DNA of 34,278 bases from Lacticaseibacillus manihotivorans DSM 13343 = JCM 12514 (GCF_001435035.1 NZ_AZEU01000045.1:10415-44692); one strand, 5' to 3'; shown: positions 1 through 7,843, counted from the first letter of the stretch. The notes: generated by a model not told the origin, from the letters alone. Made by a program: numbers and translations.

Positions 1-25
1 ACGGCTTGGACTTAATCGCATCAAC

Positions 26-61
26 CAAATCCACGAAATTTTCCCTGATTTCGTGGATTTG
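26..61. repeat. Perfect 14-bp inverted repeat at the left edge
   Basis: Positions 26-39 and 48-61 are perfect reverse complements around an 8-base spacer. No T-run follows on either strand, so it is not a classic terminator. The stretch 1-200 has no credible gene: an open frame at 6-281 has no ribosome binding site and runs through the terminator of the next gene. A second, shorter pairing (GATCAA with TTGATC, around 90-120) lies beside it. It may be the edge of another structured block like those at 1.8, 7.4 and 27.6 kb, but the shared loop motifs of that family are not visible here. Confidence 0.55.
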
Positions 62-200
62 TTGTGTCCTCAAAGCTCTCAGATCAATTTCGGTTGAAAA
101 TATCGCTGTTGATCACACGAAAACCGTCCGCCAAAACAATCTGTATCAAAGTCACTTTTTTTCGAGTAATTTCGACCTCGCGTCGCCTAAATTAAATAAC

Positions 201-224
201 AAAAAAAGACGCACTCGGCGTCTT
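201..224 (-). terminator. Rho-independent terminator of the MucBP/SH3-like gene
   Basis: On the minus strand the stem AAGACGC/GCGTCTT (206-212 with 218-224) is followed by a run of seven T. It begins right after the stop codon at 226-228. Confidence 0.85.
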
Positions 225-225
225 C

Positions 226-1317
226 TTACTCGCGCACGCCACCCCATGCTGGATGGGAACGGCGGGCGCGTTTGGTTTTGATAAAGGTGGCTAAGACATA
301 CGTGTCATCAGCGAGACGATACCAACGGGAGTGATTATCGAGATCGGCGACTGCGGTGATGGTGACCGCTTGGCCTTCTGCAAGTCGGTTGGAACACATT
401 TTTCCAAATGGTGCTTGCCATAAGGTCGCATCGGCGATACAGATCCCGTGAATCGTTTTGGCCACTTCATTGCTGGCAAACAACGTGTGCGGTAATTCCA
501 GCGGGGTCGGATCTGGTAAGAACGGATTATCAGATTGGCCGATGGTATCATCGGCGGTGATCCACTGTGAACCGCCGACATTAAGCCAAACGGTGTTGGT
601 GTTGGTATCGCGCATCAACGCATAGACCCGCCAGAAAGTATTGGCTGGGAGTTTGCCACGTAGCGGTTCGCCAGCCAGCGGCATGGGATAAGCGAGCTTT
701 GACGTTTTCAGTTGAATGTACGCATCTTCTGGATTTTTCCCGCGTTCCAAAGGTGTCAAGTTGTAGTCAAACCGCAAACGCTGTGACGCAGCTGAAAAAG
801 TGCCTGATTGTTTGGTATCACCGACGACATGATCGACGAATTCTGGTAGCGGCGTGGCAGTGAAGGTCTCGTTCACCACCCCGGATAACATCTCGGGAAC
901 TTGTAATAAATGGCCATTTTGATCGCGGTGATAGACCATGACCGGTGCAGCAACTCGCGGGGAATAAGTGCATAAAATAATTTGTGAAGTCTGCGGAAAG
1001 ACTTGAGTGAAACCGCTGATCGCAGTCAGCACAAAACCTGGCACCACTGCCCAAGTGATCGGCAAGACTTCACCAGGATGGCCCACTAAATCAGCCGGCT
1101 TGTGTAACATACTATGATCGGCAGCATTTTGATAATACACGCGCACATGGACACGCGAATCAGCCACACCAGTTGCCGGTGGCAGCGGGGTGGCTGAAGG
1201 TTTTGGTTTGGGTTGTGGTTCCGGCTTTTGCGCGATTGGGCGTTTAAAAGTCTGCGTGGTGGCACGCGGCGTTGGCTTTGGTTGAAGCCACGCTTTAATG
1301 CGAGACAAAAGACTCAT
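226..1317 (-). CDS. MucBP/SH3-like repeat protein without signal peptide
   Basis: 363 residues. The first ~50 residues are basic and rich in proline and lysine. Two segments then resemble MucBP-type beta domains: about 55-118, starting VHVRVYYQN, and about 124-190, starting APVMVYHRD. Two SH3-like segments follow, about 208-258 and 290-345, the last one ending near WYRLADDTYVLATFI. No hydrophobic signal peptide, LPXTG motif or membrane segment is visible, which is odd for a domain type usually found on the cell surface. The start is backed by GGAG a few bases upstream. The gene lies 18 bp after the DUF1827 gene and is probably co-transcribed with it. The domain calls come from sequence style only. 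Function is unknown; cell-wall binding or an unusual cytosolic role are both possible. Confidence 0.75.
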   Translation of the reverse strand: MSLLSRIKAWLQPKPTPRATTQTFKRPIAQKPEPQPKPKPSATPLPPATGVADSRVHVRVYYQNAADHSMLHKPADLVGHPGEVLPITWAVVPGFVLTAISGFTQVFPQTSQIILCTYSPRVAAPVMVYHRDQNGHLLQVPEMLSGVVNETFTATPLPEFVDHVVGDTKQSGTFSAASQRLRFDYNLTPLERGKNPEDAYIQLKTSKLAYPMPLAGEPLRGKLPANTFWRVYALMRDTNTNTVWLNVGGSQWITADDTIGQSDNPFLPDPTPLELPHTLFASNEVAKTIHGICIADATLWQAPFGKMCSNRLAEGQAVTITAVADLDNHSRWYRLADDTYVLATFIKTKRARRSHPAWGGVRE

Positions 1318-1335
1318 AGGCTGCTCCGATTGACT

Positions 1336-1632
1336 TTAAGATTCACTGGCACGTGCTTGTGAATTCAAGCTGATTTCTGCCAGCTTCGGACCGCGCACCA
1401 CATCGACGTCTTTGAGGCCGACCCCGCATAGTTTCTCCAAAGTGAAGGCTAACTCAGCGTCTTGCACATTACGCGTTTCGTTGGTGAATAATAATTCATC
1501 ATGAGTGGCCGCTTGGGTGTAAACCACTGTGGTGCTCCCAAGTGAGTAGACTTTCACGAATTGCGTATCGGTGTGCGCCAACTGCTGGGCAACCAAGTGG
1601 GGGTAGCTATTGGTAATATCGATCAACCGCAT
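1336..1632 (-). CDS. DUF1827 family protein
   Basis: 98 residues from the chosen start, beginning MRLIDITNSYPHLVAQQLA. The opening and the HDELLFTNETRNVQDAE stretch match my memory of the DUF1827 family, small uncharacterised proteins of lactobacilli and relatives. The start at 1632 is preferred over an in-frame ATG at 1662 because GGAAAGGA lies about 11 bases upstream of it, and because family members begin with MRLI. No membrane segment or catalytic motif stands out. It is the first gene of a probable two-gene unit with the downstream MucBP/SH3-like gene. A candidate promoter with an overlapping inverted repeat lies about 50 bp upstream. Function unknown. Confidence 0.85.
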   Translation of the reverse strand: MRLIDITNSYPHLVAQQLAHTDTQFVKVYSLGSTTVVYTQAATHDELLFTNETRNVQDAELAFTLEKLCGVGLKDVDVVRGPKLAEISLNSQARASES

Positions 1633-1670
1633 CTTCAAACACGTCCTTTCCAAAAACGACAAGTTCTAAT

Positions 1671-1689
1671 ACCTATCTACATTATAGGT
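1671..1689 (-). promoter_or_regulatory. Putative promoter -10 within an operator-like inverted repeat
   Basis: On the minus strand TATAAT (1681-1686) lies 49 bp upstream of the DUF1827 start. It is embedded in ACCTAT-N7-ATAGGT (1671-1689), a perfect 6-bp inverted repeat. The -35 is weak. A palindrome over the -10 is a typical repressor site, but the regulator is unknown. Confidence 0.45.
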
Positions 1690-1788
1690 TAAGCGCGTTC
1701 AAACTGCTAGGCACATGCGGCATTTCGTGATGATTTCCATCACAAAATCTGAGAAAAATCTTTGCTTAAATTCAAACGTCGTCCAGTG

Positions 1789-2143
1789 CATAAGCGTGTC
1801 TTTAATCTTTCAACTAGCGATACCAATTGCCTAGCGGCACGAAAATCTGTGGGCTCCAGCGCCTTGGCGCCACTGCGGAAAACTGGACAAGTTGCCGGTG
1901 ATGCTTTTCGGCGTAGCTCTCGAACAAAGACCGTTCGAGGAGCTTTCGCCTAGATTTAGAACCAAAGAAAATCACTTTGTTTCTAAATCTGCCGGTGAAA
2001 TCTGCGTAAGCCGCCACAAACCAGCGTCTTACTTGATTTCACTGCCACGGGCAATTGTTCAGTTTTCCTCCGTTCTGCCAAGCCGCTTCCGCCCACAAAT
2101 TTCTAGGGTGATATCATTAGCATACAGACTGAATACGCTTATG
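1789..2143 (-). repeat. Multi-branched structured element, copy 1a (type A)
   Basis: A long imperfect closing stem pairs 1841-1896 with 2050-2104; outer pairing reaches 1789-1796 with 2136-2143. Inside are three hairpins. HP1 (1910-1950) has loop AAAGACC at 1926-1932. HP2 (1952-1990) is a 10-bp stem, a CC/GT internal loop (1962-1963 with 1979-1980), a 4-bp stem and loop AAAATCA. HP3 (1995-2042) is closed by GTGAAATC/GATTTCAC. The closing stem contains a symmetric TCC/TCC internal loop (first strand 1855-1857). The same architecture recurs at 7401-7658 and 27520-27886. Strand is my inference, from the GGA/GGA reading of the internal loops on minus. Open frames crossing this stretch look spurious. 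Function unknown. Confidence 0.8.
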
Positions 2144-2201
2144 TTGCAACATCGCTGATCATGTTGAAAGTTGTATCAATGTTGCCATCACACGTTTCGT
2201 A

Positions 2202-2460
2202 GCCGTCGAGCGCCGGTGGGCCAGCGAAGTGGAAGTGTTTTGAAATTGGGACGGAAGCTGGCCGTCGATGCATAGTGAGATTTCCGTTAGCGGTTTACCG
2301 CTTACGGAAAGCCGCAGGTCGAGATCCACTTTTAATATGAGCGAAGCGAATATTGAAAGTTAGCTCGGCCGAGGACCCTCATTATGTAGCGACGAGCCAG
2401 CTGGAGTCCCAATTTCAAAACACTGAATGGATCTGGAGTGCACCACTAGCGCCTGATGGC
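2202..2460 (+). repeat. Multi-branched structured element, copy 1b (type B, opposite orientation)
   Basis: The core closing stem pairs 2234-2252 with 2406-2424 (19 bp, perfect). A GGA/GGA internal loop follows (2253-2255 with 2403-2405), then AGCTGGC/GCCAGCT. Outer pairing (GCGC..GTGG with CCAC..GCGC) extends to 2202 and 2460. Inner hairpins are at 2281-2310, with loop TTTA and the core AGCGG-TTTA-CCGCT, and at 2328-2360. The GCGGTTTACCGC core recurs in copy 3b, and GACGAGC before the 3' arm is also shared. Read on the opposite strand the layout resembles type A copies. Together 1a and 1b fill the gap between the DUF1827 and clpE units. Confidence 0.75.
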
Positions 2461-2489
2461 GACATGAAACACTGACACTGCCGGGCATT

Positions 2490-2522
2490 AAAAAAGGCCC
2501 AGACGAAATTTCATCTGGGTCT
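2490..2522 (-). terminator. clpE terminator
   Basis: On the minus strand the inverted repeat CCCAGA...TCTGGG is followed by CCTTTTTT, starting just after the clpE stop codon. Confidence 0.85.
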
Positions 2523-2528
2523 AAAAGG

Positions 2529-4721
2529 TTATTCAGCTTTTTCGGAAATGGCGATTTCACCATTGGCGATGCGCGCTTCGAGGTTGGTTGCCGCTGGATG
2601 GTCGAGATAGTAATCAGCAACGCGGTCTTCGATTTGCTCTTGGATGACCCGACGCAATGGCCGCGCCCCCATGGCAGGATCAAAGCCTAAGGTGACCAGC
2701 TTTTCCTTGACCGGGTCAGTGACATGGATCGTCAACCCTTGGTCATGGATGTTGGCATTCGTATCTGCAATCATCAAGCCGACGATTTGCATCAAGTCTT
2801 GCTTATCCAAGGCCTTGAATTCAACGATGTCATCAAAGCGGTTCAAGAATTCTGGCTTGAAGTAGTTGCCTAATTGGCCAAGCACTGAATGGGTGGTGCC
2901 GTGCATGCTGGCACCAAAGCCAACGTTGGCTTCAGCGTCAGTGGATCCAGCGTTAGAGGTCATGATGATGATCGTATCTTTAAAGGATACGGTACGGCCT
3001 TGAGAATCAGTCAAGCGCCCATCATCTAAGATCTGCAAGAACATATTCATGACATCTGGGTGTGCTTTTTCCACTTCGTCTAATAAAATCAGGCTGTATG
3101 GATTGCGGCGCACTTGTTCAGTCAACTGACCAGCTTCTTCATAGCCGACATAGCCAGGAGGGGAACCGATGAGCTTAGACACGGAGAATTTCTCCATGTA
3201 CTCGGACATGTCAAAGCGGATCATCGCTTCTTGAGAACCGAACAGCTCTTTGGCTAATTGCTTAGCAAGCTCCGTTTTCCCAACGCCGGTAGGGCCGACG
3301 AATAAGAAACTGCCGATTGGCCGACCAGTTTTGTTGAAACCGATGCGGTTGCGGCGAATGGCGCGCGCCACTTTGTCCACGGCGTTGTCTTGGCCGATGA
3401 CATGGGCTTTAAGATCAGGCGCCAAGGTTTGGAGTTGTTGCTGTTCTTGTTGCTTGAGTTCGCCGACTGGAATATGCGTCTTTTGTTCGACGATTTGTTC
3501 CATGTCTTTTTCAGTGACAGTTGGGGTATCTTCATCAGACACACCAGCTTGGTCTTTTTGCATTTTTTCAAGCTTGTTGACTTGGTCGCGATAAAAGGCG
3601 GCTTTTTCGTAGTCTTCTTGCTTTAATGCGCCTTGTTTTTGATTTTCAGCATCGGCGATCTTCTTCTTTAAGGCGTTAGGGTCAACGACTTTGATGGTCA
3701 AGTTCTTCTTGGAGCCTGATTCATCCAGCAAGTCGATGGCTTTATCGGGTAAGTAGCGATCTTGGATGTAGCGGTTAGATAAGCTGACAGCAGCTTTGAT
3801 GGCTTCGTCAGTATATTTAACATGATGGAAATCTTCGTAGCGTTTTTGAATGCCTTTGAGGATCTCTTCAGTTTCTTCGACACTTGGTTCGTCGACAGTC
3901 ACTGGCTGCAAGCGCCGTGCTAACGCTGCGTCTTTTTCGATTTGGCGATATTCGTTGTTGGTGGTGGCCCCAACTAATTGGAGTTCACCACGCGCAAGAG
4001 CAGGCTTGAGCACGTTGCCGGCATCCATACCGCCTTCAGCATTCCCAGCACCGACGATTTCGTGGATTTCATCAATGAACAAAATGGTGTTATCAGACTT
4101 TTTGAGTTCATCTAATAACTGTTGCATCCGTTGTTCAAATTGACCACGAATCCCAGTACCTTGGACTAAGGAAACGACATCTAATTGAATCACTTGACGA
4201 TCTTGCAGCTTGGTTGGGACATCACCATTGGCGATTTTCAACGCTAAACTTTCGACGACGGCAGTTTTCCCGACGCCGGCTTCACCGATCAAAACAGGGT
4301 TGTTCTTCGTCCGCCGGTTTAAGATCTCGATGACCCGCGCGATTTCACCATCGCGGCCGATCACAGGGTCGATTTCACCGTTTTTAGCCTTTTGAGTTAA
4401 GTTGACCCCAAATTGGCCGAGGACGGAATTCCCGTTGCCACGGCGATTGTTGCCGCCACCACCATTTTGACCACTTTGAGTCGGTGGGGTTTGCGGCTGT
4501 TGTGGATTTTGATCCATGCCTTGGCTCATGGCCTTGAAAATGTCATCGAGGCCGTTGAAGCCGAAGGGATCATTTGCGTTGGTTGGTTGCATTTGGCCTC
4601 CTGCTTGTTGCTTCAACTGTTGGTAGCAATTCTGACACAAGTTGATCTCTTGTTTCGTTCCGTTAACGGAGGTGTACAAGTGGATCGTTGCGGGGTTTTG
4701 ATGACAGTTCTCACAGAGCAT
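2529..4721 (-). CDS. clpE: ATP-dependent Clp protease ATP-binding subunit ClpE
   Basis: 730 residues, usual for ClpE. ClpE is a Hsp100 unfoldase that feeds damaged proteins to the ClpP peptidase and helps recovery from heat stress. The N-terminal zinc finger that sets ClpE apart from ClpC is present: C3xxC6 and C29xxC32. A Gly/Asn/Gln-rich linker follows (about 75-100). The first AAA+ module has Walker A GEAGVGKT at 146-153 and Walker B LFIDE near 214. A UVR-like coiled segment lies about 366-392, and the second AAA+ module has Walker A GPTGVGKT at 476-483. The start has a GAAAGG Shine-Dalgarno sequence. It is monocistronic, with its own terminator. A CIRCE element and a CtsR-like repeat lie at its promoter, so heat induction through both HrcA and CtsR is likely. 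Confidence 0.97.
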   Translation of the reverse strand: MLCENCHQNPATIHLYTSVNGTKQEINLCQNCYQQLKQQAGGQMQPTNANDPFGFNGLDDIFKAMSQGMDQNPQQPQTPPTQSGQNGGGGNNRRGNGNSVLGQFGVNLTQKAKNGEIDPVIGRDGEIARVIEILNRRTKNNPVLIGEAGVGKTAVVESLALKIANGDVPTKLQDRQVIQLDVVSLVQGTGIRGQFEQRMQQLLDELKKSDNTILFIDEIHEIVGAGNAEGGMDAGNVLKPALARGELQLVGATTNNEYRQIEKDAALARRLQPVTVDEPSVEETEEILKGIQKRYEDFHHVKYTDEAIKAAVSLSNRYIQDRYLPDKAIDLLDESGSKKNLTIKVVDPNALKKKIADAENQKQGALKQEDYEKAAFYRDQVNKLEKMQKDQAGVSDEDTPTVTEKDMEQIVEQKTHIPVGELKQQEQQQLQTLAPDLKAHVIGQDNAVDKVARAIRRNRIGFNKTGRPIGSFLFVGPTGVGKTELAKQLAKELFGSQEAMIRFDMSEYMEKFSVSKLIGSPPGYVGYEEAGQLTEQVRRNPYSLILLDEVEKAHPDVMNMFLQILDDGRLTDSQGRTVSFKDTIIIMTSNAGSTDAEANVGFGASMHGTTHSVLGQLGNYFKPEFLNRFDDIVEFKALDKQDLMQIVGLMIADTNANIHDQGLTIHVTDPVKEKLVTLGFDPAMGARPLRRVIQEQIEDRVADYYLDHPAATNLEARIANGEIAISEKAE

Positions 4722-4764
4722 TTCGTCACTACCTTTCTATATAAGCTCGTCGATTGAAAGTCGC

Positions 4765-4781
4765 ATTGACCTTCATTGACC
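4765..4781 (-). promoter_or_regulatory. CtsR heptad repeat upstream of clpE
   Basis: On the minus strand GGTCAAT-N3-GGTCAAT is a direct repeat close to the CtsR consensus (RGTCAAA-N3-RGTCAAA). It lies just downstream of the clpE -10, in the transcript start region, where bound CtsR would block transcription. Confidence 0.85.
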
Positions 4782-4788
4782 AAAGCCC

Positions 4789-4816
4789 AGTATACACACT
4801 TATTTTTGAAAAGCAA
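4789..4816 (-). promoter_or_regulatory. clpE promoter
   Basis: On the minus strand -35 TTGCTT (4811-4816) and -10 TATACT (4789-4794) are separated by 16 bp. The -35 overlaps the end of the CIRCE element, and the CtsR repeat follows the -10. Confidence 0.75.
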
Positions 4817-4840
4817 GCACTCTAATGCCGAGAGTGCTAA
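4814..4840. promoter_or_regulatory. CIRCE element (HrcA operator)
   Basis: The minus strand reads TTAGCACTC-N9-GAGTGCTTG. The consensus is TTAGCACTC-N9-GAGTGCTAA, so only the last two bases differ. It overlaps the clpE -35 and also lies 32 bp upstream of the divergent promoter for the 63-residue gene. Confidence 0.92.
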
Positions 4841-4871
4841 AAAATCGTTAAAGCCTTGCAATGTAAGGTTT

Positions 4872-4899
4872 TTGCCGCTTGTCTACAAGCGTTGATAAT
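4872..4899 (+). promoter_or_regulatory. Putative promoter of the 63-residue gene
   Basis: TTGCCG (4872-4877), a 16-bp spacer and GATAAT (4894-4899) lie 42 bp upstream of the start codon. Confidence 0.5.
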
Positions 4900-4940
4900 G
4901 CTACCATTAAGTTGTTGCCGAAAGAAGGAGGCTGAAAGAT

Positions 4941-5132
4941 ATGTCTGTAGATTACACCGCGTTGATGGATCAGCTTAGAGCTGGTGAGATCGACGAGATC
5001 AAAATCGACCCGACCACTTTTGCAGCGTTTCGGACCGCGTGGACCAATTATCCTGCGCGCAAAGAAATCGTAGGCACTGCAAGGCGTGAAGGCGTGATTT
5101 TATACCATTACCACCCACTTAACGACAAATAA
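4941..5132 (+). CDS. Small hypothetical protein (63 aa)
   Basis: 63 residues, MSVDYTALMDQLRAGEIDEIKIDP..., with a strong ribosome binding site (GAAGGAGGC) and its own putative promoter. It is soluble, with no membrane segment, no cysteines and mixed charge. I do not recognise the family. It lies between the divergent clpE promoter and the ptsHI operon. ACGACAA-N7-TTGTCGT straddles the stop codon but lacks a T-run, so read-through into ptsH is possible. The strong Shine-Dalgarno sequence and clean start make it a probable real gene rather than a chance frame. Confidence 0.75.
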   Translation: MSVDYTALMDQLRAGEIDEIKIDPTTFAAFRTAWTNYPARKEIVGTARREGVILYHYHPLNDK

Positions 5133-5173
5133 GACTTGTCGTGAAAACGGAATAATGGTAAGGTTTACAGGAG

Positions 5174-5193
5174 ATAGAATGAAGCCATTCTAT
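5174..5193 (+). promoter_or_regulatory. Stem-loop in the ptsH leader
   Basis: ATAGAATG-AAGC-CATTCTAT is a perfect 8-bp stem with a 4-base loop, 42 bases before the ptsH start. A T-run follows about 12 bases later, too far for a standard terminator. A weak cre-like sequence (TGAAAACGGAATAA, 5142-5155; consensus TGWAANCGNTNWCA) lies just upstream. The role is unknown; transcript stability or attenuation are possible. Confidence 0.4.
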
Positions 5194-5235
5194 TCGGCAA
5201 AAATTTTTTTCAAATGACGAAGGAGCAGATTACTC

Positions 5236-5502
5236 ATGGAAAAACGCGAATTTAATGTTATTGCAGAAACAGGTATCCACGCCCGTCCGGCGACCCTTTT
5301 GGTACAAGCTGCCAGCAAGTTTAATGCCGACATCAACCTGGAATACAAGGGCAAGAGCGTTAACTTGAAGTCCATCATGGGCGTTATGTCCCTGGGTGTT
5401 GGCCAAGGCGCTGACGTAACCATTTCCGCTGAAGGTGCCGACGAAGCAGACGCAATTGCTGCTATCGAAGATACCATGAAGAAGGAAGGCCTCTCTGACT
5501 AA
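5236..5502 (+). CDS. ptsH: Phosphocarrier protein HPr
   Basis: 88 residues, the family's usual length. HPr accepts phosphate from Enzyme I on His15 (in GIHARPA) and passes it to the sugar-specific EIIA proteins. Ser46 (in [12 protein letters not shown]) is the site phosphorylated by HPr kinase. HPr-Ser-P is the CcpA co-repressor in Gram-positive bacteria, so the protein links sugar uptake to catabolite repression. The Shine-Dalgarno sequence is GAAGGAG. Its stop codon overlaps the ptsI start in TAATGA, so the two are translationally coupled. Both key residues and the whole fold are intact. Confidence 0.98.
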   Translation: MEKREFNVIAETGIHARPATLLVQAASKFNADINLEYKGKSVNLKSIMGVMSLGVGQGADVTISAEGADEADAIAAIEDTMKKEGLSD

Positions 5503-7223
5503 TGACAAAGCAACTCAAAGGGATCGCCGCAAGTGACGGCATCGCAACTGCGAAAGCCTACATGTTGGTGCAACCCGATTTGTCATTCAATCAGAGTTCC
5601 ATTAAAGATGCAGACGCTGAAGTTCAGCGCCTGCATTCTGCTTTAAAGCAAAGCACAGAAGAACTCCAATTGATCCGTGACAAAGCGGCAGAATCCTTGG
5701 GTGAAGAAGAAGCCCAAGTATTCGATGCGCACATGATGATCCTCGCAGACCCAGAATTTACTGGCGCGATCGAAAGCAAAGTTAAAGACGATAAGATCAA
5801 TGCCGAACAAGCTTTAAAAGACGTGTCCGACACTTTCATCTCGATGTTTGAAGCCATGACCGACAACCCTTACATGCAAGAACGTGCAGCGGATATCCGC
5901 GACGTGTCCACGCGTGTGTTGGCTCACTTGTTAGGTCGGGCTTTGCCAAACCCAGCCTTGATCGACTCTGAAGTGATCGTGGTCGCTCATGACTTGACCC
6001 CAAGTGATACTGCGCAATTGAACAAAAAGTACGTCAAAGCCTTCGTCACTGATATTGGCGGCCGCACGGCGCACTCTGCGATCATGGCGCGTTCTTTGGA
6101 AATCCCAGCGGTTGTTGGGACTAAGAGCATCACCGAAGACGTTAAAGACGGTCAAATGTTGACTGTAGACGGCTTAACTGGTGATGTCACCATCGACCCA
6201 ACTGACGACCAAGTCAAAGCTTCTCAAAAAGAAGCCGCTGACTATGCCGCTCAAAAGGCTGAATGGGCAACGTTGAAGACTGCTAAGTCCATCACTGCTG
6301 ATGGCAAGCACTTCACCATTGCTGCTAACATCGGGACACCAAAAGACCTTGATGGCGTTTTGGCTAACGGTGCTGAAGCCGTTGGGTTGTACCGTTCTGA
6401 ATTCTTGTACATGGATTCCGCAGAACTGCCTACTGAAGACGATCAATTCGAAGCTTACAAACAAGTCCTCGAAACGATGAGTCCAAAGCAAGTAGTTGTC
6501 CGCACCATGGACATCGGCGGTGACAAGCACTTACCATACTTGCCACTTCCAGAAGAACAAAACCCATTCTTAGGCTACCGTGCGATCCGCATTTCCTTGG
6601 ATCGTGATGACATCTTCCGGACCCAATTGCGCGCCTTGTTGCGGGCAAGTGCATACGGCAAGTTAGGCATCATGTTCCCAATGATTGCCACGATTGCTGA
6701 ATTTGAAGCAGCCAAGAAGATTTTTGAAGAAGAAAAAGCGAAGTTAGTGGCCGACGGTGTTAAGATCGGCGACGATATCGAACTTGGCATGATGATGGAA
6801 ATTCCAGCTGCCGCTGTGTTAGCTGATCAATTTGCTAAGCATGTTGACTTCTTCTCCATCGGGACTAACGATTTGATCGGCTACACGATGGCCGCAGACC
6901 GTGGTAACGAACGCGTTTCCTACTTGTATCAACCTTACAACCCATCCATCTTGCGCTTAGTTAAGCACATCATCGATGCTGCGCATAAGGAAGGCAAGTG
7001 GGCTGGTATGTGTGGGGAAGCTGCTGGCGACCCTGTCATGGTACCGATCTTACTTGGCATGGGCTTGGACGAATACTCCATGTCCGCAAGTTCTGTCTTG
7101 AAAGTTCGCAGCCTCATGAAGAAGCTGTCCACTGAAGACATGAAGAAGCTTGCTGACAAAGCCGTCAACGAATCCGAATCCAACGACGATAACATCAAGC
7201 TCGTCGAAGAATTCACCAAGTAA
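5502..7223 (+). CDS. ptsI: Phosphoenolpyruvate-protein phosphotransferase (PTS Enzyme I)
   Basis: 573 residues, standard for EI. It takes phosphate from PEP onto the active-site His191 (in [13 protein letters not shown]) and transfers it to HPr. The N-terminal HPr-binding and phosphohistidine domain covers about 1-230. The C-terminal PEP-binding barrel covers about 255-570, with the signatures LYRSEFLYM, the stretch around [10 protein letters not shown], and the catalytic cysteine in [10 protein letters not shown]. It overlaps ptsH by one base and is followed at once by a strong terminator, so ptsHI is a closed operon. Nothing unusual is seen. Confidence 0.98.
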   Translation: MTKQLKGIAASDGIATAKAYMLVQPDLSFNQSSIKDADAEVQRLHSALKQSTEELQLIRDKAAESLGEEEAQVFDAHMMILADPEFTGAIESKVKDDKINAEQALKDVSDTFISMFEAMTDNPYMQERAADIRDVSTRVLAHLLGRALPNPALIDSEVIVVAHDLTPSDTAQLNKKYVKAFVTDIGGRTAHSAIMARSLEIPAVVGTKSITEDVKDGQMLTVDGLTGDVTIDPTDDQVKASQKEAADYAAQKAEWATLKTAKSITADGKHFTIAANIGTPKDLDGVLANGAEAVGLYRSEFLYMDSAELPTEDDQFEAYKQVLETMSPKQVVVRTMDIGGDKHLPYLPLPEEQNPFLGYRAIRISLDRDDIFRTQLRALLRASAYGKLGIMFPMIATIAEFEAAKKIFEEEKAKLVADGVKIGDDIELGMMMEIPAAAVLADQFAKHVDFFSIGTNDLIGYTMAADRGNERVSYLYQPYNPSILRLVKHIIDAAHKEGKWAGMCGEAAGDPVMVPILLGMGLDEYSMSASSVLKVRSLMKKLSTEDMKKLADKAVNESESNDDNIKLVEEFTK

Positions 7224-7231
7224 TCTGAAAG

Positions 7232-7262
7232 AAGCTCGACCCAATATGGTCGGGCTTTTTTT
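7232..7262 (+). terminator. ptsHI terminator
   Basis: AAGCTCGACC-N6-GGTCGGGCTT followed by T7. Confidence 0.92.
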
Positions 7263-7269
7263 GTGCCCA

Positions 7270-7383
7270 GAGCCTTTCGAAGCGCACTTAGCCTCAAAGA
7301 TAGCCTAGCGTCAGGATTCGAGCTGGTCTTTGGCTCAAATTCTGATGCGTAGATATCTGCAGAGGCGTTGCTTCGAAAGGCTC
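7270..7383. repeat. Single long hairpin in the ptsI-purE gap
   Basis: The perfect 14-bp arms 7270-7283 and 7370-7383 enclose further pairing: GCCTC with GAGGC, GATA with TATC, and 7308-7323 with 7332-7348. The whole 114 bp can fold as one long rod. It lies between the ptsI terminator and structured copy 2. It lacks the symmetric trinucleotide internal loops and conserved terminal loops of the five-copy family, so it is listed separately. Confidence 0.7.
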
Positions 7384-7400
7384 GACGTCGCTTGCGGGGC

Positions 7401-7658
7401 GAAAATTGATGGGTTCCGGTGGTTTGGGCACACTCCGGTGAACTGGACAAGTTTCCGTGCGGCCGGTTTCAGAGATCAGCAAAAACCGCTGATGCTCTTA
7501 CACCTAAAAATTGAACCGGAGAAATCCGCTCCGTTTCAATTTTTGCCGGAGAAATCTGCGCAAGCCGTCAAAGTTCGACGGCTCACTTGATTTCACTGCC
7601 ACAGGAAATTGTCCAGTTCACTTCCGTGTGCCCAAACCGCCTCTACCCACCAATTTTC
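7401..7658 (-). repeat. Multi-branched structured element, copy 2 (type A)
   Basis: This is the cleanest copy. The closing stem pairs 7401-7459 with 7600-7658. Symmetric internal loops are TCC (7415-7417) facing TCT (7642-7644), and TCC (7434-7436) facing TCC (7623-7625). Between them lies a 16-bp helix whose only non-Watson-Crick pair is one G-T. HP1 is 7465-7504 with loop AAAAACC (7481-7487). HP2 is 7506-7544, with CC/GT internal loop and loop AAATCCG. HP3 is closed by GAAATC (7551-7556) and GATTTC (7589-7594). The plan matches copies 1a and 3a, with different but still paired stems. Strand is inferred from the purine loops on minus. Open frames crossing it are not convincing genes. Confidence 0.85.
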
Positions 7659-7662
7659 TGAG

Positions 7663-7813
7663 GCAGTCAGACACCTGTGAGGATCATTTTATCTGGAAAA
7701 CATTTGGTGATACCGTTGAAGATATTTCTATGAATGGTGCCGTGAATATTTTCAAAGTTTATGTGCAACTGACATTTGAGAATTTTTTTGCGGAGAAATA
7801 TTCGCAGCTGTAA
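7663..7813 (+). pseudogene. Possible 3' remnant of a disrupted gene
   Basis: The frame ending with TAA at 7811-7813 reads ...FIWKTFGDTVEDISMNGAVNIFKVYVQLTFENFFAEKYSQL. This looks like protein-coding sequence, unlike the arginine- and proline-rich translation of the structured element before it. A plus-strand terminator follows at 7844-7871, though no intact gene precedes it after the ptsI terminator. No start codon with a ribosome binding site is visible. I infer the tail of a gene whose front was lost or replaced by structured element 2. The evidence is compositional only. Confidence 0.3.
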
Positions 7814-7843
7814 AACGGAGACTAAATTCATATTAACTTATGG

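Noticed and set aside
6-281. 91-codon open frame at the left edge on plus
   Set aside because: No ribosome binding site, unlikely composition, and it runs through the terminator and end of the opposite gene.
1762-2158. Overlapping open frames on both strands within structured copy 1a
   Set aside because: They follow the palindrome on both strands, lack ribosome binding sites and have arginine- and serine-rich translations typical of noncoding GC-rich repeats.
1789-2460. Ordinary insertion sequence or MITE
   Set aside because: No transposase frame, no terminal inverted repeats with flanking target duplications that I can see, and the copies differ too much in primary sequence for recent transposition.
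5133-5235. True transcription terminator before ptsH
   Set aside because: The stop-codon hairpin has no T-run, and the second stem is separated from the T-run by about 12 bases.
7401-7658. Inverted arms explained only by quasi-palindrome correction (template switching)
   Set aside because: That process would also repair the mismatches, yet symmetric three-base loops remain at matching positions. It is kept as a possible contributor but is not sufficient alone.
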